From Candidatus Doudnabacteria bacterium RIFCSPHIGHO2_01_48_18 (GTDB lineage Bacteria > Patescibacteriota > Doudnabacteria > UBA920 > 2-01-FULL-46-14), in the NCBI GenBank assembly GCA_001777515.1, contig MFEF01000011.1, positions 1,803-35,173 of the forward strand: a stretch of DNA of 33,371 nt, read 5' to 3'. A program made the translations under genes and the position numbers. The notes below the pieces were generated by a model. The model made no database searches. It saw only the letters and a list, made by a program, of their open reading frames with translations, and was not told where the DNA came from. Positions 21,352-27,269 of this stretch are shown one piece after another (positions within the stretch are counted from its first letter, which is position 1; each line of letters opens with the position of its first letter).

Positions 21352-21425
21352 GGCTTGGGAATTTTGATTTTGGATCTTGACCTCTTGGTCTTTGATTTCA
21401 AAATCAGACTCCCAAGCCTTTTTGT
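21352..21425 (+). terminator. Long hairpin after VR; terminator and possible DGR hairpin
   Basis: GGCTTGGGA (21352-21360) pairs with TCCCAAGCC (21410-21418), with further pairing of TGATTTT with AAAATCA inside and a small inner GACC/GGTC hairpin. A T-rich run follows, so it is a good intrinsic terminator. In studied DGRs a hairpin just downstream of the VR promotes retrohoming; this hairpin starts 17 bases after the VR and could have both roles. Confidence 0.75.
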
Positions 21426-21437
21426 TTTGCCAATTTT

Positions 21438-21446
21438 TGTTATGAT
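21438..21446 (+). promoter_or_regulatory. Candidate promoter for template RNA and reverse transcriptase
   Basis: TGT-TATGAT (extended -10 form) lies after the hairpin and before the template repeat. It would give an RNA beginning near 21453 and running through the TR towards the reverse transcriptase on the + strand, the direction required by the A-specific changes. No good -35 was found. Confidence 0.4.
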
Positions 21447-21468
21447 AAGCTTGAGATTAGGTTAATGC

Positions 21469-21547
21469 ATTTTGAATTAAGGTTCAAAATCACCGAAATC
21501 CGGAAAATCAAACCATGCCAGAATTGCCTTGATCATGGTTAAGGCAA
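21469..21547 (+). ncRNA. Structured leader of the template-repeat RNA (putative)
   Basis: Three inverted repeats lie between the hairpin and TR: ATTTTGAA/TTCAAAAT (21469-21476 with 21483-21490), AACCATG/CATGGTT (21511-21517 with 21534-21540) and TTGCCTT/AAGGCAA (21524-21530 with 21541-21547). The last two overlap in order, so they are alternatives or a tight pseudoknot. DGR template RNAs are known to need structured flanks for reverse transcription; the role here is inferred. Confidence 0.4.
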
Positions 21548-21664
21548 GCGGTGCATAAGTTTTCTAGACACTACTTATTCTTTTCTTGCGCTCATCAGAG
21601 CCAAATTAAATTCAGGAGAAGCAGTAATGCTTCTTCGGTGTCCGAATGGAAAAGAGTAATATTT

Positions 21665-21783
21665 TGGCAGGACGCTCGGTACTCGTTGAACTTCAAGGCC
21701 AATGACGACGAGCTGAAGTTCGACAACAAGGGCAATCTCGGCAATGCCAACGACAACTATTCTGGCGGTCTGTTCGTCCTCGG
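21665..21783 (+). repeat. DGR template repeat (TR)
   Basis: This is the template copy of the variable repeat. It contains 29 adenines, of which 12 are changed in the VR, against 3 changes at the 90 other positions. AAC codons are enriched at the variable sites, the arrangement that gives most amino acid variety without stops. A frame through it (21551-21793) is open, but it has no gene-like start and is just the template. It lies 7 bases from the end of the convergent avd gene and about 360 bases before the reverse transcriptase. Confidence 0.92.
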
Positions 21784-21789
21784 TTGCGT

Positions 21790-22140
21790 CTAGAACGAAG
21801 TCAGGGAGCGTTGCCATCCTCCAAGCATTCGCCCGATTTCCTGGATATGTGTTTGCAGCAGTAAATATTTCTTGTTATCCAGGATTTTCAGATCATGGGC
21901 GGCGCGGAGGAAAAATTTGAGAGCATCAAACTTTACATTGGCTTTTTTTAGTAATGCAAGTTTCTGCTCTTTTGGCGCGCTCCCTGCCTCGATCAGCAGT
22001 TCTATCGTAGCTATGATATACATTTCGCATTTGTTTCCTAGGGCATATTTATCCTTTTTTGGAAAGAGCTGCAGATACTGGTAATAGATTTTGTAGAGCT
22101 CATTTGTTTTGGCAATTATCGGAATCTCACCATCGTTCAT
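21790..22140 (-). CDS. avd: DGR accessory variability determinant (Avd-like helical bundle)
   Basis: The 116-residue protein has the Avd / four-helix-bundle pattern: I-P-I-I-A-K-T-N-E-L-Y-K-I-Y-Y, F-P-K-K-D-K-Y-A-L-G-N-K, a second and third helix with L-L-I-E-A and K-K-A-N-V-K-F-D-A-L-K-F-F-L-R, and the ending E-I-G-R-M-L-G-G-W. Avd forms a pentameric barrel that binds nucleic acid and the reverse transcriptase and is needed for mutagenic homing. Unusually, it is on the opposite strand to the TR and RT: its ATG is back to back with that of the RT (CATATG at 22138-22143) and its stop lies 7 bases from the TR end. It therefore needs its own promoter within the RT gene. Confidence 0.88.
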   Translation of the reverse strand: MNDGEIPIIAKTNELYKIYYQYLQLFPKKDKYALGNKCEMYIIATIELLIEAGSAPKEQKLALLKKANVKFDALKFFLRAAHDLKILDNKKYLLLQTHIQEIGRMLGGWQRSLTSF

Positions 22141-23191
22141 ATGTTTGAAAATTTAGTCAGTTTAGAAAATTTGTTTGCTTGCTGGCAGGAGTACCGAAAG
22201 GGCAAGAATGGAGAGCCTGATGTTCAGCGATTTGAACGGCATCTGGAAGATAATATTTTTGCGCTTCATGGAGAGCTCCGGGATCAAACCTATCGCCATA
22301 AACCTTACAGCACGTTTCATATTTATGATCCCAAGCATCGAGTGATAAGCAAGGCTACTGTCAGAGATCGGCTGGTGCATCATGCGGTTTTCAATGAGCT
22401 TTACAAACTATTCAACCCCGGGTTTATTTATCATTCGTATTCATCCAGACTGGAAAGAGGCACTCATTTGGCGGTTAATAATCTATCCAAATCCCTGCGC
22501 AAGGTCAGCAGAAATTATACTCGTCCCGTTTTTGCACTGAAGTGCGACATCAAAAAATTCTTTGCAAGTGTTTCTCATGGAAAACTTTTGCAGATTATCG
22601 AAAGCAAAATCCAAGATCGCCGGTTCTTGCAGCTGTTCAGAGAAATAGTTGGGAGTTTTAGTTCAACTGTGGATAACCACGAACAGAGAGAGAGAGAGAG
22701 AGCTTACCGGAATCCCCATCGGCAATCTAACCTCACAAATTTTTGCCAACATATATCTGAACGAATTAGATCAATTTGTAAAACACCGGCTTTGCGCCAA
22801 ACATTATTTTCGATACGCTGATGATTTTGTTATTGTTCACAGCGATAGTGGATATTTAGAAAAAATGAAAATCGAGATCGAGAGCTTTTTGAACAATGAA
22901 TTGGCTCTAGAATTGCATCCTGACAAGGTTGAGATTAGAAAATTTAGCCAAGGGATAGATTTTCTCGGATATGTTGTCTTGCCTTATCATATCGTGTTGA
23001 GAACTAAAACGAAACGGAGAATGTTCAAGAAGCTTTTTGCGAAACAAAAATCCCTTAACGAAGGACTTTTGGAGGCAGACAGTTATCATCAAAGCGTACA
23101 GTCATATTTGGGAATGCTGAAGCACTGCAATGCGCATGATATGGCAGACTCTATAAAGAACAATTTTTTAAACACCTCAACGTGGGCATGA
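22141..23191 (+). CDS. DGR reverse transcriptase, split by a frameshift in an AG repeat
   Basis: The first frame (22141-22821) has the DGR-type RT N-terminus: N-L-F-A-C-W, D-P-K-H-R-V-I, R-D-R-L-V-H-H-A and K-C-D-I-K-K-F-F, with catalytic D136. The second (+1) frame runs from the AG repeat to 23191 and carries G-I-P-I-G-N-L-T-S-Q-I-F-A-N-I-Y-L-N, the catalytic Y-A-D-D-F (22814-22828) and F-L-G-Y. As sequenced, translation stops at 22821 after 226 residues, without Y-A-D-D-F. The break coincides with (AG)9 at 22685-22702. Ten or seven AG units would restore one protein of 350 or 348 residues, a normal DGR RT length. Neither half can work alone. The ATG abuts that of avd, and the last bases overlap the convergent glycosyltransferase gene. 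Confidence 0.9.
22685..22702 (+). repeat. (AG)9 simple repeat inside the reverse transcriptase gene
   Basis: Nine AG dinucleotides lie exactly where the RT reading frame shifts, between RT motifs around the K-C-D-I block and G-I-P-I-G-N. Such tracts are hotspots for slipped-strand changes. The repeat reads R-E-R-E in both frames, so length changes by one unit alter only the frame and a few R/E residues. Confidence 0.92.
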
Positions 23192-23197
23192 GGTGTT
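23171..23197. repeat. 27-base palindrome at the right edge of the DGR island
   Basis: AACACCTCA (23171-23179) pairs with TGAGGTGTT (23189-23197). It shares 21 of 27 bases with the palindrome at 19974-20000. It covers the stop codons of both the reverse transcriptase and the convergent glycosyltransferase. No clear T run follows on either strand, so it is not an obvious terminator. Confidence 0.7.
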
Positions 23198-24268
23198 CGC
23201 AAGCATTTCGTAAACTGCTTCAGTTTCCGCGAGCATTTTGTCCAGGGAAAATTCCTGGACTTTATTTTGCGCTCCTGAGCCAAGCTGCCTAGCCAAATCC
23301 GGATTCGCGATTAGTTTTTTTATGGCCGCGGCCAGAGCGCGGGGATTTTTTGGAGGGACGAGCAGGCCCTGCTTGCCATGTTCCACAGCCTCAGGAATGC
23401 CGCCAACCGCAGTTGAAACAATTGGCAGTCCAGCCGCCATTGCTTCCAGAATGGAGTATGGGAAACCCTCCTTGACTGAAGAACTGACGTAAATGTCAAA
23501 TTCAGAAAGGGATTGCGCGGCATTTGGACCAGATATAATTTTCAATTCCGTCTTGGGAAATTCAGACTGAAGAATGGTGAAAGCCCGACGCAGGGTTTTT
23601 AGATCTTTTGTGGGATAGTCGCGGGCAATAGTACCGATCACTATAGTTTTGTCATCCTGAACTTGATTCAGAATCCATTTTCTGGATTCCGGCTCGGAGG
23701 CCGGAATGACAAGTAAACCATTGTGGATGGTCACAAGTTTTTCTGACGCGCAGAGCTTCCATTTTATGGCCTCCTGTCGGTCAAACTCAGATACGGTGAT
23801 GATCTGCTTGCGAAACCGGGTGGCAAATTTTTCTGCCCAAAAATATATTCGTTTGAATAAATGCGGTTCCAAAAACGCAAAACCGTGAGCCGTGAAAACA
23901 ACATTTCTGTTCCTTGCGAGATGCGCGGCTACGCTGCCGATGACGCCAGCTTTGCTGGAATTGAGATGAATGATGTCGGGAGCAAAGTCTCTGATCAGTT
24001 CTTTGAGTTCAAAAACAGCCAGCAGATCAAATAAAGGCGAGATATTGCGTTTCAAAAAATCAAGCTCCGCGGTTTTTACGCCCAGAGTCGCTAGTGAATT
24101 TTTGAGCGCTGGGTTTTCTCGGCCCACAGCAACCAGGGTTTCGTAACGCGTTTTATCCAAATTTGTCGTCAGGTCAAGGACATAGCGCTGGGCGCCGCCA
24201 AGCTCCCCCTGGGTAATAACATAGAGGATTTTGACTTTCGCGGCCGATTGACTAGAAGAGGTTTTCAT
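23177..24268 (-). CDS. Glycosyltransferase family 4-type enzyme with in-frame repeat insertion
   Basis: The 363-residue product has a GT-B fold: N-terminal G-E-L-G-G-A-Q-R-Y-V-L-D-L, a V-F-T-A-H-G-F-A-F segment, I-T-V-S-E-F-D, and in the C-terminal domain the G-F-P-Y-S-I-L-E-A-M-A-A-G-L-P-I-V-S-T region with the E-x7-E nucleotide-sugar motif. It transfers a sugar from a nucleotide donor to a lipid-linked or polymer acceptor in the cytoplasm. Residues 187-206, in the linker between the two domains, are encoded by a 60-base dispersed palindromic repeat. It is the only sugar gene on the - strand, convergent with the RT and divergent from the dehydrogenase. Confidence 0.88.
   Translation of the reverse strand: MKTSSSQSAAKVKILYVITQGELGGAQRYVLDLTTNLDKTRYETLVAVGRENPALKNSLATLGVKTAELDFLKRNISPLFDLLAVFELKELIRDFAPDIIHLNSSKAGVIGSVAAHLARNRNVVFTAHGFAFLEPHLFKRIYFWAEKFATRFRKQIITVSEFDRQEAIKWKLCASEKLVTIHNGLLVIPASEPESRKWILNQVQDDKTIVIGTIARDYPTKDLKTLRRAFTILQSEFPKTELKIISGPNAAQSLSEFDIYVSSSVKEGFPYSILEAMAAGLPIVSTAVGGIPEAVEHGKQGLLVPPKNPRALAAAIKKLIANPDLARQLGSGAQNKVQEFSLDKMLAETEAVYEMLANTSCPR
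23651..23710 (-). repeat. 60-base protein-coding dispersed repeat inserted in a glycosyltransferase
   Basis: The repeat runs from GTCATTCC (complement of 23703-23710) to GGATGAC (complement of 23651-23657). It has internal inverted symmetry and encodes V-I-P-A-S-E-P-E-S ... L-N-Q-V-Q-D-D in frame. I recognise this as one of the widespread 'VIPA...' style palindromic repeats that are normally intergenic. At exactly 20 codons it does not disturb the frame. Confidence 0.7.
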
Positions 24269-24303
24269 GTGATACTGTATTTTAGCATATCCTTAATCTT
24301 CAA
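24248..24303. promoter_or_regulatory. Overlapping divergent promoters (glycosyltransferase / dehydrogenase)
   Basis: On the + strand, TTGACT (24248-24253), 17 bases and GATACT (24271-24276) with an upstream TG could serve the dehydrogenase. On the - strand, TTGAAG (24303-24298), 18 bases and TACAGT (24279-24274) end 5 bases before the glycosyltransferase ATG, giving a leaderless message. The two -10 regions overlap, so the promoters may exclude each other. Confidence 0.4.
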
Positions 24304-24310
24304 GAACTAA

Positions 24311-25171
24311 ATGGAAAAAAATCAGGGTGCGCCGCCGCCTAATAGCCAACAGGTTATTCCCCATGACATTCCCCAGCCTAAACCGCAGAAAAAGATCGGC
24401 GTGATTGGTGGCGGTTACGTCGGTGGCACGGTCGCGAAATTTTACCGGGATGGCGGTTCTGACGTAAAGGTTTACGATAAATTTCGCCCTATGGATGAAC
24501 TCGAAGAGGTTTTGAGGCAGGACTATATTTTTGTGGCAGTCCCCACCAATTTTAACGGCATATCGATCGATCTTTCCGCGATGGATGACGCGATGGCCAA
24601 TGCCGCAAAATCGAAATCCAAGGCCGTTATCATCAAATCCACGGTGGTGGCAGGCACGACCGACAGCTATCAAAAGCAGTATCCGCACCTCAAGATTATT
24701 TTTAATCCAGAATTTCTTACCGAATCAACCGCATACCAGGATTTTAACTATCCTGACCGGCAGATTGTCGGCTACACAGACAAGAGTTTTGATGTCGCGG
24801 GAGACATCATGGAGCTGCTGCCGCTTGCGCCGTTTAACAGAATCGTCCCGGCAAAAGCTGCGGAAATGACGAAATATTTTGGTAACACATGGTTCTCAGT
24901 CAAGGTGACGTTTGCCAACCAGATGTATGATCTTTGCGACAAACTCGGAATCGACTATGGCATTGTTGCCGATTGCGTAGGCGCGGATCGGCGTATCGGC
25001 AGGTCCCATCTCGAGGTCTGGCACGGCGGATATCGCGGCTACGGCGGAAAATGTTTGCCCAAGGATACCAGAGCTCTCATCAAATTCGCGGAAGACAATG
25101 GCGTAGATTTGAAAATCCTCAAAACCGCGGAAGAAATTAACAAACAATTAACGGGCGGAGTAGATCGCTAA
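24311..25171 (+). CDS. UDP-glucose/GDP-mannose dehydrogenase-family protein lacking the C-terminal domain
   Basis: The 286-residue product has an NAD-binding N-terminus (G-V-I-G-G-G-Y-V-G at about residues 30-38), F-N-P-E-F-L-T-E-S-T-A, a central helical region (Y-F-G-N-T-W-F-S-V-K-V-T-F-A-N) and Y-G-G-K-C-L-P-K-D-T with the catalytic Cys248. Normal UDP-sugar dehydrogenases run to about 420-440 residues with a third, sugar-nucleotide-binding domain, which is missing here: the protein stops about 38 residues after the Cys. It would oxidise a UDP-hexose to a uronic acid for the surface glycan, but the short form may use a different substrate or be a regulatory relative. Pro-rich N-terminal residues 1-28 are extra. 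Confidence 0.8.
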   Translation: MEKNQGAPPPNSQQVIPHDIPQPKPQKKIGVIGGGYVGGTVAKFYRDGGSDVKVYDKFRPMDELEEVLRQDYIFVAVPTNFNGISIDLSAMDDAMANAAKSKSKAVIIKSTVVAGTTDSYQKQYPHLKIIFNPEFLTESTAYQDFNYPDRQIVGYTDKSFDVAGDIMELLPLAPFNRIVPAKAAEMTKYFGNTWFSVKVTFANQMYDLCDKLGIDYGIVADCVGADRRIGRSHLEVWHGGYRGYGGKCLPKDTRALIKFAEDNGVDLKILKTAEEINKQLTGGVDR

Positions 25172-25172
25172 T

Positions 25173-25262
25173 ATGGCAAAAGTCCTGGTCACCGGCGGCG
25201 CGGGATTTATCCAGCACCACCTTGGAATACCCGGGGCGAGTAAATATATCAACTATGTCTAA
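25173..25262 (+). pseudogene. Interrupted 5' end of an NAD-dependent epimerase gene
   Basis: The ATG at 25173 encodes M-A-K-V-L-V-T-G-G-A-G-F-I, the start of an extended SDR epimerase. It then enters a palindromic element and ends at TAA (25260-25262) after 29 codons. The same motif restarts at 25255 in the intact gene, with different synonymous codons. It is a remnant of an older or different epimerase start, separated from its gene body by the element. Confidence 0.8.
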
Positions 25263-25292
25263 AGTTTTAGTTACAGGCGGTGCTGGATTTAT
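25205..25292. repeat. Palindromic element in the epimerase 5' end
   Basis: ATTTAT flanks both sides (25205-25210 and 25287-25292). The arms 25209-25221 and 25276-25288 are inverted repeats with 12 of 13 pairs, containing CCAGCACC/GGTGCTGG as in the copy at 16593. The element carries the new ATG (25255) and lies inside the codons of the G-A-G-F-I nucleotide-binding motif, just as pilin copies lie inside G-F-T. Confidence 0.75.
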
Positions 25293-26166
25293 TGGGTCCA
25301 ATCTGACAGACTGGCTAATCAATGCTGGTCACGAAGCGGTAGTAATCGATAATCTCGTTACTGGCAAGCGGGAAAATCTCAATCCCAAGGCCAAATTTAT
25401 TGAAGTTGATATTACAAATTACGAAGCCATTGCGCCTCATTTTGCTGGCGTTGAAGTTGTATTTCATACGGCGGCGCTAGCGCGCATCCAGCCCTCGATC
25501 CAAAATCCGCTGCCGTATAATGAAACCAACATTACAGGAACGCTGAATGTTTTGTGGGCGGCAAAAAATGCCGGTGTCAAAAAGGTTGTTTATTCGGCTT
25601 CTTCTTCTGCTTATGGACGAGACGAAGATGTCGCTCTCCGGGAAGACATGGATGCCAGGCCGGGCAGTCCGTACGCCCTGCAAAAATACGTCGGCGAGTT
25701 GTATTGCCAGCTTTTCAGCAAGCTTTATGGCCTCCAGACGGTGTGCCTCCGTTATTTTAATGTCTATGGCCCCCGGCAAATTACAGAAGGCGCGTATGCT
25801 GCCGTAATCGGTATATTTTTACAGCAGCGCAAAGACGGGAAGCCGATGACGATCGTTGGCGACGGAACGCAGCGAAGAGATTTTACTCACATTGAAGATG
25901 TGGTCAATGCAAACGTGCTGGCCTGGGAAAAAGACGTGCCTCCCGGTGATGTGATCAATGTCGGAGCCGGCAATAACTATAGTATTAATGAAATCGCCAA
26001 TTTTATCGCCGGCGCAACAGTAAATACCCCAGAGCGTCCGGGTGAATACAAAACCACCCTCGCTGACAACTCGAAAGCCCGAGAGCTTTTGGGCTGGGCA
26101 CCAACGCGCGAATTACCGGAAGCAATCGCGCAATTACTCGAGCAGCATGGAATAACAAAAGTGTGA
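25255..26166 (+). CDS. NAD-dependent sugar-nucleotide epimerase (UDP-glucose 4-epimerase type)
   Basis: The 303-residue extended short-chain dehydrogenase has G-G-A-G-F-I-G (residues 8-14) for NAD binding, D-N-L-V-T-G-K-R-E-N, F-H-T-A-A-L-A, the catalytic S-S-S and Y-A-L-Q-K (YxxxK), R-Y-F-N-V-Y-G-P-R and D-F-T-H-I-E-D-V. These are typical of GalE/WbpP-like epimerases that interconvert UDP-Glc(NAc) and UDP-Gal(NAc) for polysaccharide synthesis. Precise substrate cannot be read. The start at 25255 lies inside the palindromic element; the original upstream start is now disconnected. It overlaps the next gene by 4 bases. Confidence 0.88.
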   Translation: MSKVLVTGGAGFIGSNLTDWLINAGHEAVVIDNLVTGKRENLNPKAKFIEVDITNYEAIAPHFAGVEVVFHTAALARIQPSIQNPLPYNETNITGTLNVLWAAKNAGVKKVVYSASSSAYGRDEDVALREDMDARPGSPYALQKYVGELYCQLFSKLYGLQTVCLRYFNVYGPRQITEGAYAAVIGIFLQQRKDGKPMTIVGDGTQRRDFTHIEDVVNANVLAWEKDVPPGDVINVGAGNNYSINEIANFIAGATVNTPERPGEYKTTLADNSKARELLGWAPTRELPEAIAQLLEQHGITKV

Positions 26167-27269
26167 AGAAACGCATCCTCATTTTTAGCATAGCTTATGA
26201 GCCGCTAGTCGGCGGAGCAGAACTGGCGGTCAGGAACATTACTGACCGCTTGTCTAATTTTGAGTTTGATTTGATCACCTGTCATTTTGACAAAGGCTAT
26301 CCCGACCAGGAAAAAATCGGTAACGTCAATGTGTACCGCGTGGGTTTCGGAAACAGGATCGGCAGGATATTGTATCCGCTGTTTGCGGCACATTTGGCCA
26401 GAAAACTTCACCGCAAAAATCCCTACAATCTAGTATGGTCCATCATGGCTGCCTACGCTGGGGCCGCGGCTTTGTTGTTTCTGCGCGGCAAGCCAAATCT
26501 AAATTTTTTATTGACTCTTCAGGAAGGCGATCCGATCCAGCATATCCATGGCCGGGTGCGCGGTTTCCGCAAAATCTGGCAGCGCATTTTCAAGCGAGCT
26601 GATTACATTCAGGCGATCAGCAGATTTTTGGCTGATTGGGCCAGGCAGGAAGGATCGGTATGTCCTATTGAAGTTGTTCCCAACGGCGTTGATTTCAAAA
26701 AATTTCAGATTCCAAGTTTCAGGCTCAAAGACGGACAGGAATTTATCATTGTTACTGCATCGCGCCTTGTGCCAAAAAACGGTGTGGACATTTTGATTCG
26801 CGCAGTTGTAAAATTACAAACTACCAATTACAAATTACAAATTCTCGGGGTTGGACCAGAAGAGGTTAAACTCAAGGCGCTTGCCAAAAAGCTTGGGGTT
26901 TCTCAGCGGGTTCATTTTCTTGGAAATATTTTGCAGGACGAAATCCCGCAGTATTTATCAGAAGCAGATATTTTCGTGCGACCGTCGCGCTCTGAAGGAC
27001 TCGGTACGGCTTTTCTTGAAGCCATGGCGGCGGGGGTACCGATAATCGGCACTCCCGTAGGCGGTATACCTGATTTTTTAACCGAAGGTGAGACCGGCCT
27101 TTTTTCCAAAACGGACGATCCTGCTGATTTGGCTGATAAAATTACTATACTAGCTGAAAAGCCGGAACTCCGTAGAAAGCTTAGCCAAAACGGTAAACAG
27201 CTGGTTATGGAAAAATATTCCTGGGGTCTGGTCGCGGAGAAAATGGATAAGATACTCCGCGTGTTATGA
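26163..27269 (+). CDS. Glycosyltransferase family 4-type enzyme
   Basis: The 368-residue GT-B enzyme starts at GTG (overlap GTGA with the epimerase stop). N-terminal Y-E-P-L-V-G-G-A-E-L-A-V-R, V-V-P-N-G-V-D-F-K-K-F at the domain junction, A-S-R-L-V-P-K-N-G-V-D and the C-terminal R-S-E-G-L-G-T-A-F-L-E-A-M-A-A-G-V-P-I-I-G-T-P-V-G-G-I with the E-x7-E donor-binding motif are all present. It adds a sugar to a lipid-linked glycan at the inner membrane face. A tandem N-Y-K-L-Q / T-T-N-Y-K-L-Q reading reflects a short duplicated DNA motif around 26815-26840. Confidence 0.9.
   Translation: MKKRILIFSIAYEPLVGGAELAVRNITDRLSNFEFDLITCHFDKGYPDQEKIGNVNVYRVGFGNRIGRILYPLFAAHLARKLHRKNPYNLVWSIMAAYAGAAALLFLRGKPNLNFLLTLQEGDPIQHIHGRVRGFRKIWQRIFKRADYIQAISRFLADWARQEGSVCPIEVVPNGVDFKKFQIPSFRLKDGQEFIIVTASRLVPKNGVDILIRAVVKLQTTNYKLQILGVGPEEVKLKALAKKLGVSQRVHFLGNILQDEIPQYLSEADIFVRPSRSEGLGTAFLEAMAAGVPIIGTPVGGIPDFLTEGETGLFSKTDDPADLADKITILAEKPELRRKLSQNGKQLVMEKYSWGLVAEKMDKILRVL

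Noticed and set aside
21551-21793. Open frame across the template repeat as a second target gene
   Set aside because: It is open because the TR mirrors the target's coding end; there is no ribosome site and the part before the TR does not look like a protein.
22649-23191. Second half of the reverse transcriptase as an independent gene starting at 22649
   Set aside because: The residues before the AG repeat in this frame are not RT-like; the RT similarity begins only after the repeat, so this is the frameshifted second half.
25222-25254. TTG start for the epimerase at 25222
   Set aside because: The extra residues come from inside the palindromic element; the Rossmann motif is correctly placed from the ATG at 25255.
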